Shown here one piece after another: positions 35,767 through 47,329 of a stretch of 64,000 nucleotides of DNA. A program made the position numbers and the translations under genes. Under the pieces are notes generated by a model. It saw nothing but the letters and a program-made list of their open reading frames with translations. It was not told the origin of the DNA and made no database searches. The first letter of the stretch is position 1; every line of letters starts with the position of its first letter. The DNA is from Clarireedia homoeocarpa (Eukaryota; Ascomycota; Leotiomycetes; Helotiales; Rutstroemiaceae). Location: NCBI GenBank assembly GCA_001465935.1, contig LNKV01000011.1, forward strand, positions 2,743 to 66,742, read 5' to 3'.

Positions 35767-36020
35767 CTTGAAAACTGTACGAAGTTCCTTCTAAGAATTC
35801 AATTCGTGGTCGTGGTAAAGAAATACAACTTTCAAGTGACGGTTGAAGTCGGACGTCGGATCATCGTTCGCCAAGCACATTTTGGGATACCCTGTAATAA
35901 CCCCACTAGCGCGAAATTCTTCCCAAAATGTCACGAACTTCACATAACCAAGCTCCAGCAAATTCCCCGCCTTCGAAGAATATCCGCAGTCTCCCATCTT
36001 CCTACAATCATATTTTCACG
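35767..36020. promoter_or_regulatory. Short divergent promoter, QCR8 / PHB1
   Basis: 254 bp between the start codons of two inner-membrane proteins of mitochondria. An open frame from 35928 reads into PHB1 but lies upstream of the conserved start. No particular site can be named. Confidence 0.55.
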
Positions 36021-36937
36021 ATGGCACAAGCGCTAGGTGCTATTTACAGGGCGGCCATTCCTCTTGCGGTTGGTGTCGCAGCGGTTCAGTCATCGATATA
36101 TGATGTGAAGGGTGGCACTCGAGCAGTCATCTTCGATCGATTGTCGGGAGTCAAGGAAACTGTCGTCAACGAGGGCACACATTTTCTCATTCCTTGGTTG
36201 CAAAGAAGTATCATCTACGATGTAAGGACGAAGCCGAGAAATATTTCGACTACAACTGGAAGTAAAGATTTGCAAATGGTCAGCTTGACCTTGAGGGTTC
36301 TGCACAGGCCGGAAGTTCAGCAATTGCCCAAAATTTACCAGGTTCGTTATATGCATTTGCTCTATATTTACCTGCCTGCTTTAGGGTCTTGTTCTGAAAA
36401 AGATCACTAAATACAAAATAGAACTTGGGCCAAGATTACGACGAGAGAGTCCTTCCGTCTATCGGAAATGAAGTCCTCAAGTCTATCGTCGCGCAATTCG
36501 ATGCCGCCGAGCTAATCACCCAGCGTGAAGCAGTTAGCAACCGCATCCGATCCGACCTATTGAAGCGTGCGCAGGAATTCAACATTGCTCTAGAGGACGT
36601 CTCAATCACACATATGACCTTCGGTAAAGAGTTCACTCGTGCCGTTGAACAGAAGCAGATTGCGCAGCAAGATGCTGAGCGTGCAAGATTCATTGTCGAG
36701 AAGGCTGAGCAGGAGAGGCAGGCAAATGTCATCCGTGCAGAGGGAGAAGCCGAGAGTGCTGAAACCATTAGCAGGGCTGTGGCGAAGGCTGGTGATGGTT
36801 TGATTATGATTAGAAGAATCGAAGCTAGTAGGGAGATTGCGCAGACATTAGCAAGCAATCCTAATGTCACTTACTTACCTGGAGGTGGTGAGAATGGCAA
36901 GGAGGGCGGTGGAAAGTTTCTGCTCGGCTTGAGATGA
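36021..36937 (+). CDS. PHB1: Prohibitin 1
   Basis: Exons 36021-36341 and 36422-36937 give 278 residues, the normal Phb1 length. An N-terminal hydrophobic anchor (AAIPLAVGVAAVQSSIY) is followed by the SPFH/PHB domain (GGTRAVIFDRLSGV, EGTHFLIPWLQRSIIYDVRT), the junction KIYQ|NLGQDYDERVLPSIGNEV, and a long coiled coil (EQKQIAQQDAERARFIVEKA). It forms ring complexes with Phb2 in the inner membrane that chaperone respiratory subunits and restrain m-AAA protease. The conserved MAQALG start at 36021 is chosen over the in-frame ATG at 35928. Confidence 0.97.
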
Positions 36938-37253
36938 TTACGATGTTTGGGATGAACGAAAAGGGAAATGAAAGAACGAAAGGATGTTCTATGTACCACT
37001 ACGAATTAGCAAACAATGTAATGCATCCCCTCTGAGTAGAGACAAACATCACTCTGGTTATCTGCATTGATATTATTTTTGGTGAGCTTTGCTGTATTGC
37101 AGAAAATAGGAAGGTTTAGTCTTAGTGGTGCTCAAGTAGGATCTTCCATCGACTCTTTTCATGATTCATTCTCAACCACATCTAGTTGCAGGTAATATTT
37201 TATTTCATCCTCATAGCCACCTACAGCTGTCGCAAGTGTATCCCTTCTTTTCG
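36938..37253. other. Intergenic gap between convergent PHB1 and ATE1
   Basis: About 316 bp, presumably the two 3' untranslated regions. Nothing recognisable. Confidence 0.5.
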
Positions 37254-38708
37254 TCAACCAAGGAACCAAACCATTTCCCTCGCCAGCTCAACACCAACCG
37301 CAGATACTAGTTCTGCGATCATCCCCTTAAGTGAATATATGTCATCAATACTACCAGTGTCCCATCGAACCAGCTGGCATGCCTCAGCCTCTATGTCTCT
37401 TAGTCGAAGTTTGATGTGGTCGAGATCAACTTGTGTTAATAATTCTTCTCTGGTCAGAAGTCCTGGCATAGAGCGCTCCCAGACTGGTAGGCTAGGATTG
37501 GGAACCTCGGCGTCATCATCAGAATCCGCATTCTGGGTGTGTTGACCTTGGGGTTGCTGAAGCGCTGTTGTGGTTGGTGTGTCCTCTTGATTCTGACTAA
37601 CATACTTCCGCTCGTCCATCTTCTTTAGCAAATTGTCATCGAACAGAATCCATGTGTACAGTTCCGGGTCCAGAACATATTGCGGGCTGTAATCTCTCTT
37701 ATACTTCATCTTTACACAGCTATGAATGTAAAAGCCGGCATACCAATATCGATAGCCATCTTCCTTGGCTAAAGCAATTTCCCTCAATGCACTCAGCTTT
37801 CCGAACTCATGCGAATGCACATCTTCATGATACATGAGATATACTGCACTCACGCATTGTGGTAAAAGATCCAAGACTCCAATGGCGACGAGTTTCCCAT
37901 CGATTCTATAGCACTGATGATACGACCCTAGTTGTCGCATTTTGCCATCTATTATCTTGACACTTTGAGGTATTGGCGATGAACAGAGGAAATTTTGGAA
38001 ACCTCCCCTGCTGATCTTGCTCGGTGGTTCATGGTGGACCACACGTTGATAATTTTCAAATAGGACGTATTTTTCCTCGGTAAACTCATCAGGCTCTAGT
38101 GTGATAGTGAAGGCATGTGCTGGTTTGGCCGGTGTTTTGATCTGCTCTGTTTCAGATTCATGAACCCTTTCTAAAAGGTCGAACTCGGTGTCACGTTTTT
38201 TGGCTTGCTCCCGTGATTTGGGGTTTAATCTGGCAGCTTCTTTCGTGTAGTCATCACCCAAAATGTGCTTGTTAAAGCGATTTATGACTTGACGCTGGCT
38301 TTTGCTGGCCTTGAATAAATGAGAGTCCAGACGAATTGTGTAGTGTGGACAGCAAGACTCCCGGAGGTCGGGCTTGTAGAGCGTAGTACCCGAACGCCTC
38401 CATCCTCGATGTAGAAGATCTTGATAAAATTCTGGCTGTAGAGAACTGGTCGAAGCGTAATACGAGAAGCCTATAAAATAATGTCAGTCTAGTGCTGGAC
38501 GACGCCGCGGGAAATGAGGATCCCAATTTAGCCACGACATCATGTAGCAGGCAGCCAAGACGACTGGAGATGACGGGAAAAGAGTTATCAGGTAACGGAC
38601 GGAGAGAAAAAACACGTCCATCAGGTGGGTTCTGCTAAATGTTTGGAATAGGATATTACTGACTTCCAGACCTGTTACCACAGTAGCCGCACCTAGTATT
38701 CCTGTAAC
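37254..38708 (-). CDS. ATE1: Arginyl-tRNA-protein transferase (5' end unresolved)
   Basis: A main exon, 38470-37254, and a preceding 45-bp exon, 38708-38664, are clear; they join in phase through a GTCAGT donor. The small exon encodes the Cys motif CGYCGN. The main exon continues with GWRRSGTTLYKPDLRESCCP (ATE N-terminal domain) and the C-terminal domain (YHQCYRIDGKLVAIGVLDLL, YWYAGFYIHSCVKMKYKRDY). Ate1 conjugates Arg from Arg-tRNA to N-terminal Asp, Glu or oxidised Cys in the N-degron pathway. The first exon, which must end in phase 1, could not be located with confidence upstream of 38709, so this entry is partial at its 5' end. Confidence 0.9.
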
Positions 38709-41231
38709 CTAGCCATCGACGTTTGTCAAGTTAGTCGACGTGCTCATTTTCATCATTTTCCGGTGGACAAGGTATAGAAATCTGCAGTGCCAGATAAATT
38801 TGGTGCTGCAAAGTGAATCGGATGGTGTTAATTTTATAGAAACTTCAATGCGGGGCTGGGAACGCTTGATGTCGCATTGAATTGATCACCGAGCAAAATG
38901 AAAGTGCAACACTTGTATGACTATAAATTCTGGGTTCTGGTTCATCCGTATTCCTGGGACATGGACTTTGTCCAACCACATGATTTTATGCAGCCAGTTA
39001 AGAAATCCGGGCTGTTTTTCAACAAGTTTTTTGGTTTTTCGCTAAAAGGGAGCGAAGGTTGAAATATTGGATTGGTTCCTCGAAATCAAAAACTCTGGTG
39101 AATGGCATCGATACATTTGCCCACGAGGTGGATCGATTGGTCAATGGAGAAAGCCAGAACGATAAAAATGATAAGCAGGAGGAACTCTTCCCAATTCCAA
39201 CAAACGTTGAGCTCACCTAGGGGTTGAAGAAGCGAGACTGGGGTCTGCATGACGTGGGAACGGTGAATGTCTTCACACACACCAGTGACAAATTCGGGGC
39301 GCCGAGACTGTAGGTAGGAGATGCAATCGGAGGGGTTTCTCGTACAGTCAGTACAGTGTAATATAGAGGGATGCTGCGAACCGTGGGGGCGTTTCTAAAG
39401 AGTGGGTGACTGGTGGGGGAACTGCTGCTGACTCTTGAGCCTTGAGGATCTAGTTCCAAGTCAATGATGAGTGAGTCTGTAGTCGTTCCAATTAGAGATG
39501 CGAACACAGAATCGAAACAACTCTGTGCTGGGGCGGCTGTTGCGGCTCCCGCTATAAAATATGCTTGCGTGGTTGCGTGGTTGCGTGGTTGCTTGGTTGC
39601 GTGGTTGCTTGATTGCTTGTTGACTTGTTGACTTGTGTGAAGTTCTACGACTTACTAGGAAAAGAGTGTTCCAGGGCTTGTCCCAGGGCTTGTCCCAGGG
39701 CTTGTCCCAGGGCGTATTCCAGGTCTTTGGACGAAAACGGGATTGTTCCGGTAGCCGTAATCGACCGACCGACTTGAGGTTGCGCTGTACCAAGATTGTA
39801 ATGAAGGGTTGGCCTTCGATAGTGTATGTTGTACGAGCAGAATCGATAGTCCTGCGATTGCTGGCAAATCCGCTTCTGCTTAGCACAAGAATATCATAGC
39901 AGTTGCCAGTGCAAATCAGATGGAAATCAAAGGGGAACCAAGTGATGCAAATGTCAAAGACGACGATCTTGGATGTCAGGAGATGCCATCTGTCTACTGG
40001 CTCACTTGTTTGTTACTTACGGAGGTAGTGACCGTGAACATGGTCCTAGGTCCTAGTCCTAGGTCCTAGGAATGCACGGCTCGGGTACCCCCACCATATG
40101 CCAGAACCACTATGTAAGAGTATCGAATCCATACCGATCATCAGATTACTTGAGGTGCTTGTTTTACTGTGCTCTCACGGCTCTTCAACTTATGCTGCAG
40201 GCTGCAGAGTCATTGTCACTAGCCCTACTCTAGTTATGGTTGCATTGTGCCTAGGAATAGTCGCAGTGCTAGGGCGATAACCTGCATTGTTGCTTCTTTT
40301 GAACAGCGATGATGTATAGCTATTGATAAAAATGCCTTCCCTTCAATTTTCGAGTAACTCGGAGTAAAAAGGCATGTCTGTACGAGTAGCACAGGAGAGC
40401 ACAGAGCCGCTGACCAGCCGGATCACCCATAATACCTACTGCATGCAAGACCGCCGTCATAAGCCCTTTAAATTCACACCTACACCTGGCCTTCACAGCA
40501 GGTTCCAGATTGTGGCTTTGGCCGGTTGACTCTTCAGGGTTAACAGAAATGTAAGCTTGACTGTTCTGCTATGTAATATGTACTCTGCTCCGTATATCGA
40601 TGTCAGGACGGTTAATGGAAAAGAGCACGAGACAAAAGGGGGAGGGGGCAGTATTGGAGAGAAAAGCCCCCTTTTTTACTTGGACCTTCAGTCACAAGTC
40701 CAAGCTCGCAGGAAACGCCTAATTTCTCCAAGTCGTTCTTTGTGGCAAGCCGTGCAAGCCATTTCCGTACCTGATCCAAGTCACTCTAGGTATCTCTGTA
40801 GATACTTACGACAGAAACTCATCCGAGTCATCTAGCTGGTCAGCACCTACCCTTTCCAAAAAGTTCGAATGGTCTAATATTACTTATTGCACTGTACATC
40901 TAAAATCCAATTACCTTTGTCTTTTTCTTTCAATGAGCTACCTACCCAATTCGATACCGTTTTCATCAAAATTCAAAAGTACCGTGCAAAACTCTCGTGT
41001 AGGCAGTTGTAGTTCAGCGTAGTCGATACCTACCATCTATCTCTGCTATCTAGCGGACGTATGCACGATTAGGCTTCTCGACCTTCAAAGAAAAAAAAAG
41101 TAGCCTACTTTTTGCAGCCGAGCTTTGCCTCAACGAAACTTCTTTGACTTAATTCACAACAACATTTCTAGCATTGTGCTCTCAAAAAGCACCGTATCTG
41201 CACCAGATACAGGTGAAGCACCGGCTTCATC
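38709..41231. other. 2.5-kb intergenic region with short tandem repeats
   Basis: Contains the unresolved first exon of ATE1 near its left end and minisatellites near 39566-39620 (GCGTGGTT-like 8-mers), 39672-39707 (CAGGGCTTGTCC 12-mers) and 40042-40070 (palindromic TCCTAGG units). No supported gene. Confidence 0.5.
39566..39714. repeat. Two neighbouring minisatellites
   Basis: About 55 bp of degenerate 8-bp GCGTGGTT units, then after about 50 bp three exact 12-bp CAGGGCTTGTCC copies plus a partial fourth. Non-coding as far as can be seen. Confidence 0.85.
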
Positions 41232-41821
41232 ATGGAAACCGGCCGTTCTATGGAGTCGAGGACGGGCAGAGCCAAGCAACGTACGTCTTCAATTCTATAT
41301 CATGCTATACGCACCAAAGCTCGTTTGCCCATTCAACCCCCCCAAAGTGATCAACCCCATTTTAGCTTTTACTTACATTCTCATTTCTGGTGATAGGATA
41401 TGGACAAGGCGGAGAACGACTTGTTGCCGGAGTGGTCCCTCTGAACGAAGCAAAAACCCACGTACTCCTCATCGAGTCTACACGCAGAACCGGATGGGTC
41501 TTACCTAAGGGCGGATGGGAAACTGATGAAGAATGCACCGAAGCAGCACAACGCGAGGCATGGGAAGAGGCAGGAATAGTCTGCACCGTCGATTACGACC
41601 TCGGCCAAATTACCGAAACCAGGACGGAAAAGCAGATCTTAAAGAACGCACCCGAAGCCCTCTACCAGTTCTACCAAGTCACCGTCACCATGGAAGAGGT
41701 AGACTGGCCCGAGAAGCACAAAAGGAATCGTAGATGGGCTACATATGCGGAGGCGAAGCAGGCGCTCGCAGCTCGTCCAGAGTTGTTACAAGCCCTGGAA
41801 CGTAGTACCATTCAGCGGTAG
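41232..41821 (+). CDS. Nudix diphosphoinositol polyphosphate phosphohydrolase
   Basis: Exons 41232-41280 and 41397-41821 give 157 residues; the join yields SMESRTGRAKQ|RYGQGGERLVAG, typical of fungal Ddp1/Aps1 homologues. The Nudix box is complete: G-x5-E-x7-REAWEEAGI, beginning at KGGWETDEE. Members hydrolyse diphosphoinositol polyphosphates and diadenosine polyphosphates (and polyphosphate in yeast Ddp1), needing a divalent metal. The intron is 116 bp with a GTACGT donor. A second in-frame Met follows seven codons after the chosen start. Confidence 0.9.
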
Positions 41822-42768
41822 CCTTGGGGGCCCGGTGTTCTGCTTCACATATCGTCTGGCGCCACCAATAAGACTTTCCAACCATCTAGTCGAACTCGAA
41901 TTCGAACAAAACTCCATGCGAGATGGTACATCGGCAGTCAGTGATTCAAAGTTATGGATACCGGGTTCCGAAGAGAAACACGAAAATTTGATTTTGAGGA
42001 GTTTTATTACCGGGTTTGGGTTGGTTGTTTTCCTCAAGAAAAATTGCTGCTTTGTTTTTCTTCGTCTGCACTAGATGGCAATCAAAGTCGGATCTATGCA
42101 GTGCTCTCACATGCTTTTTGGGTTACTTCCTTGAACCGGATCTTGACAGCTTCATGCACTGCCTGCCAAAAGCGTCTCTTGCCGTGCGACACTCACCAGA
42201 AATCTATTTGCTATATCAAAAGTATTATACAATAATTGGGTGACTGGTATTGCAATACCAGAAGGGAACCGAAATTGAAGAAGGAATACCAATACTGACT
42301 GCGCACTGAGCAATGGTGTAGGGAGGTTTCCTTGCAACACGATCGCTGAGGAGAAAATGTTTGCTTTAACGTATTTTATGTAACACTAACGCTCTCACCT
42401 CGACGAGAGACTGTAATATTATATTGTCTTGAGAACCTGTAAACTTCTTCTTTGGATAGACACAAATTGATATTTACATGAAAAAAGTCGTAGTAAAATT
42501 ACGGCTGGTTTTCTACCTTCATTTTCCGATAAATCACTCCCAAAAACAAAAAGTTACTGATTGGAAGATCAGTCGTGGGACTATCAACTGGTGTGGTTCC
42601 GCTATCTTCCCAATATTCTATCACACCTTCACACAGATCAACCGTTAGAATTTCCCAACTACCCACGAACCTCGAACCTCCGAACTTACGTCGCAGACCC
42701 TGCGGAATGGACTGGCGGAGTGCTTCCTCTATACGATAGCCATATTTCATCCTCAAACGATTTTCCAG
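41822..42768. other. Intergenic region, no supported gene
   Basis: Nudix-gene 3' flank and LSM1 upstream region. Frames are short and overlap on both strands without recognisable features. Confidence 0.5.
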
Positions 42769-43548
42769 ATGGAGGCTCTTGCACTGGACGATGCGCCTCA
42801 GGGCCCAGGAGGGGCAATGATGCACGCTCTTGGAGCCGGAATACCACCACAACAGACTCAGCAGCTCCCAGCGCAAATGTTTACTACTGCTGCGCAGCTA
42901 CTTGACTTGACTGATAGTAAGATTCCATCGTCTCAATTGTGAGCTCTGCCTGTCGGGGGTGGGTTGTTGTCATTTGCGAGTAGCAAACGCACTCCTGTCG
43001 GATACGAATCTGGGAAAGATACTCGATTTACTTCGGTCCGGATACGTGCTGATTACTGTTTCCTCATGTAGAAAAACTCATGATATCTCTTCGGGATGGT
43101 AGGAAACTTATTGGGGTTCTTCGAAGCTGGGATCAATTCGGTATGCATACTCATTTTCTATCCACAAAAACTCACACTCTCGTGCAACCAGCAAATGTTC
43201 TAAACCTCGACCATAGCAAACATAGTTTTACAATCAACCATCGAACGCATATTTGTCGCTCCACCAACTCCGCCAACTCCTGATGCCATACCACAACCGG
43301 GTCTCTACGCAGATATACCCCGCGGTGTCTTTTTAGTACGTGGTGAGAATGTATTGTTACTGGGGGAAATAGACCTAGACAAAGACGACGATCCACCACC
43401 AGGATATGAAAAGGCCGAGGTTGACCTTGTGCATAAACTGGCAAAGGAGAAAAAGGCCCGCGATGCAAAGAAGGACAAGAATAGATTGAAGAAGCTAGCA
43501 GAGCTTGGATTCGAGGGTGAGAACTCTGGGGAAATGATTCTCGGATAA
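42769..43548 (+). CDS. LSM1: Sm-like protein Lsm1
   Basis: Exons 42769-42916, 43072-43140 and 43217-43548 give 182 residues. The spliced protein shows Sm1 (LMISLRDGRKLIGVLRSWDQ then FANIVLQSTIERIF) and Sm2 (YADIPRGVFLVRGENVLLLG), followed by a Lys-rich C-terminal helix (KLAKEKKARDAKKDKNRLKK). Lsm1 is the subunit specific to the cytoplasmic Lsm1-7 ring, which with Pat1 binds oligoadenylated mRNA 3' ends and activates decapping (established). The second acceptor (ending 43216) was chosen because it restores the conserved NIVLQSTIERIF; other AGs upstream break the frame. Confidence 0.95.
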
Positions 43549-45167
43549 TCAACAGAGCACATGGCAAATGATACATGGTCATGGGGGTGGTATCGAGCGG
43601 GATATGACGAAGTGGATGATCAGAAACGTGAAAGAAAGGCCGAATATTGTGAAAGGCTAACTGGCGGTATTCATCAGTCAGTCGTGGTGGTTACACTACC
43701 ACCAAGAACTTTTCTTAATTTTATCTTAGAGAAATCCGCAAATGCATATTCGCACATGCAGGGATACAAATGCAGCACCGAAGCATTCTTAAACGCCGCT
43801 CGGATTTGGGCAAGGATTTCCTTGGATCCAAAGGATGAACTTCTAACACGCATCAACACGTGTTTTGACTTTTTTGATCTGAGATTACTGAACCTTGAGC
43901 CCGACCCGACCACACAGTCCGACGATTATGCAGGAATCCAGTACAAGTTGTCTTCTGTGCATTTCGCAACAATGTCCGAGATCAGATTAATCGTTCCGAT
44001 GGAAATTTCTACTTATTGTCGAAAGTCATTCTTATGCCCAGCAAATTCGATCGCCTAACAGGAGACGAGACTAGCAAACCAAGTGAAACTAGTGTTTTCA
44101 CACGCCCGTGCTGAAGAGTGTCAGTTAGCATGCCTAAAGAAGGAGAAAAGCTGTTCCTGCAAAACGGCGCAAAGGTTATGGGGTAGCAGGAAGAAACGTG
44201 GACGTGGAAGTTCGGATACCACATAACCAAGGGCGTAGAATTGCAGAGCGAGGAGGAGTACAGTGCCCTGCCTGCCCGGTCTCTCATGAGGCCATTTGTG
44301 ATACCGTGTGCGTTTTGGGAAGCTAGGCGTAGTGGCTCCTCATGAATGGCCAATCTGAGTCGAAAATGGCCCATCTGAGTCGAAAACGGATGTAGAACTT
44401 TTATCCTTTTCTTAGCGAATGCGCAAGACCTTCCTCGTCCTCTCCTTTTTCCTTCCACTTTTGCAAGGGACGCGACTCGCCTGTCATGACCTACTAGTCA
44501 TGTACACATCTGTTCGCTGGCCTTATCTACTAAAAAATCTTTGCTGTCTGGGATTACAATATTTAGGAAACCTTCGGCGTTTATTCTACGCTGTTACTGA
44601 ATGTGAAATTTGTCAATGCGTGGATGAACATGGGTGAGCAGACTTGGGGATTCATGCACAATTACCCAAACAGGAAATCGCATCAATTGACGAAGGATGA
44701 AGACCAGCAAGCCCCAGCTTTACATGTGTCACTTGAGGATCGGCTGGTATGAGAGCTAAGATGGACACCAATTCAGCATGAGGATTAATCTCGAAGATAC
44801 GGATTCTCGATACTTGACGCAGGAAGAACTACTTGTAATAGTGTAGACATGGAATATAAGTTGAAGGGAGTTGAGTAATGACGAAATACTTCTTCGTGTT
44901 TATGAGTAGACAAATTCGCACTTTTCTTCTGGTTCAGAGTTATTGTTTTCTGCAGAGAAAGAGGTTTACTTTCGATACCCATACTACACCTTTGAGATAC
45001 CCAGCCTTAGACTTCTCTCTAGCCTACTTTCATTACGTCAACCATTTATTACTTTCGAATAATCACATAATTTCAATTCCGCTGCTAGGGTAGAATATCT
45101 ATTCACTATCTTTCACTCACGCCCACGTCAGCGTCCGTATATAGCATCTTCACTTCAAGCCGCAAAG
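43549..45167. other. Intergenic region with an uncertain 165-codon frame
   Basis: A plus-strand frame at 43561-44058 (starting MANDTWSWGWYRAGYDEVDD) begins 12 bp after the LSM1 stop and shows no recognisable motif; it is more likely 3' untranslated sequence. A near-exact 20-bp tandem duplication lies at 44346-44385 (ATGGCCAATCTGAGTCGAAA with one change). No other gene is supported. Confidence 0.45.
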
Positions 45168-46770
45168 ATGTCTACCACCACCACCGTCACCGTTCCCCCA
45201 ATGGCGCCCACCAACACAATTAATCCTCTCCCAGATACTCCTACTACTGCTGCAAATAGACCCGATGCCTCTGCCACAGCGTTCGATTTACATGCTCAGA
45301 CAAAGAGCGCCGCTGCCCAACTCAAGGCCGCGCAGAAAGCTGAGAAGGCCTATCATGACAAGAAGAAGTGCATGGGCGCTAGAAAGGATTGGTATGACTG
45401 CAAGGAGCATTTCACCAGTGCCGCGCATGAAGTTAAGGAGGGTGGAAAATGCCTCAGTAGAGTTATTAAGGCCGGACCGGTATTGATCAAGGAGCGGGGT
45501 ATGGTAGTCAAGGATGGCTTGACCAAGAAGAGAAAGGAGAACAAGAAAGAGAAGGTCGCTGTCGAGAACGGCGAGGCTGCCGAGAATGAGCATGCTGTCG
45601 CAACTGCTGCTGCTGCTGCTGCTGCTGCTGCGGCCGCCAGTGGGGTACCAAAGGAAAAGAAGGTTAAGAAGGAAAAAACCGAAGAAGAGAAGAGAGCCAA
45701 GAAGGAGCGAAAGGAGAGGAAAAAGAAGGAAGCCGGCATCGCGACAGCAGCAACGGGCACGGAGAAGAAGAAACAGACTTTGGATCAGGTGAGACAGAGA
45801 ATTCTTTGTTATACTTCGCACTTTAACGAAGAGAATGAAGAGAAGTTGACTGCTCCAACACCCAGAGGTGGGATGACATCTTCTTTTCCCTTCCCTAATA
45901 ATCCCATCCCATCCTCCACATGTCAATTTAGAATTATACAGAACTAACCCAAAATTCACACAATTAGAAAATCCAGGAGCAGGAAGCCCTGGCCAAAACG
46001 AGGAAGGAGGAAGAAGAACAAGCCAAGAGAGAAGAAGCTGGCCTGTCCGAGGACAAGGAAACAGCACCTCCAGCGCCAACGGCAATGCCAGCACCAGCCA
46101 CATTCCAATCCCCGACACCAACCCAACTAGCCCCAGCTCCGGAGGCAATCCAGGAGGCAGCCCCGGCCCCAGTGGTCCCCTTAGCGACACAAACCTCCAC
46201 GATGCCGAAGGAGGGCCTAGTGCCGCAAATCGTAGTTGGAAATGGAGCAACGGCCTAAAATCGCGGTATTCCGGCGTGGTGGGGAATATGAGGGGCGGTG
46301 ATGTGGGAAGTGAAGCAGCGATGACTGGTAGAAATGCGGTGAGGGAGAGTTCTCCTGCTACTAGCTCTGTAGATGCAGTTGGAAATGAGAAGACGGCTGT
46401 GAAGAACAAAAAAGGCAAGATGACCATGGCAGAGAAGAAAAATCTCCTGGCTCTCAAAACCAAACTTCTTCTCGCGAAACTCAAGTTTAAGAAACAAAGA
46501 CGGGATAATGATAATTTTGATGATGATGATGGAAAGGGCAAATTCGATTCGGAGAAGGGACGCTCGAACTTCTTCAGCAAGTTGAACTCTCGTCGTCGAT
46601 ATTACATTACTCAGGTTCGCGATCTGATCGACGAGATTCTTCTTCGTATCTCGACTCTGTTTGTAGAATTCTTCGGGAAGCTTTCAGCTGCAAGGATCAG
46701 GGTTGGGGAGAGGTCGAAGAAGACGAGGAAGGTGAGGTTTGCGAAGCAGAAAGAGAAGAAGGATGTTTGA
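45168..46770 (+). CDS. Lys/Glu-rich unrecognised protein, two possible splice forms
   Basis: The first exon starts at ATG 45168. It encodes a Thr/Pro-rich start, a Cys-containing helical part (KKKCMGARKDWYDCKEHF; a third Cys in GGKCLSRVIK), Lys-rich runs and an 11-Ala tract. Two donors fit one acceptor (ending 45967). The donor at 45868 (GTGGGA) gives a 500-residue protein ending at 46770, whose tail is Gly/Ser/Pro-rich and then basic (KMTMAEKKNLLALKTKLLLA). The better donor at 45789 (GTGAGA) enters another frame that stops at 46258, giving 303 residues. Both downstream frames look protein-like. I do not recognise the family. Coordinates given are for the long form. Confidence 0.6.
45968..46258 (+). 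other. Exon segment open and coding-like in two frames
   Basis: After the acceptor, one frame reads KIQEQEALAKTRKEEEEQ then an Ala/Pro-rich tail to a TAA at 46256-46258. A second frame, entered by the alternative upstream donor, reads NPGAGSPGQNEEGGRR and stays open to 46770. The first continues the charged helix of exon 1; the second has C-rich third positions in its middle. Only transcript evidence can tell which is used. Confidence 0.5.
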
Positions 46771-47329
46771 TTTGATTGTCGTGTCGGTTGTTGTACAATT
46801 TTGTTTTGATGTGTTATGTTTATGCTTTTATATTTATGTCTCTGTGATAATTTATCGATTTTGATTAGTTGTTCTCTTTTTTTGCTTGATATCCCGGGTT
46901 ATATTTCTCGATTTTCGTGTATTTGTTGGGTCAAGTAATAGACACAGGTAGTTCTAGAAAATTATATATACAGTAACTGTTTTCAATTTGCTTTTCTATT
47001 GCCAATTGACAATGACTGCCATGGTAGCTTAACTCATATCGACTGGTCCGCAGAGTTGAGGCTTCATAACATTGTTCTCAGTGGTTACTTGGTATCCTTC
47101 GCCTCCAACTTCTTTGATCAGTTTGGAACTATGGAAAATGATACACGGTCGAAACAAACTTTGCACGATGAATGGGATGGCTGAAATATAAGTTCGCTGC
47201 ACCTCGATACCAACGTTGTGATCTTACAGGTGAAGGGTGTGCTTTAAATGATCTCATTTTAATTTATAAATATGCTAGATAACAAAAAAGCGAAGGAGGT
47301 ATATTCAACTAATCAATAGATAGTGCACT
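46771..47329. other. Intergenic gap between convergent genes
   Basis: AT-rich 3' flanks of the Lys-rich gene and the dioxygenase gene. No supported gene. Confidence 0.5.

Noticed and set aside
43561..44058. 165-codon plus-strand frame immediately after LSM1
   Set aside because: It starts 12 bp after the LSM1 stop, has no recognisable motif and is most likely 3' untranslated sequence; kept only as a note.
45288..46580. 430-codon minus-strand frame opposite the Lys/Glu-rich gene
   Set aside because: A Leu/Ser/Phe-rich shadow produced by the Lys/Glu-rich sense strand; it crosses the sense intron and has no motif.
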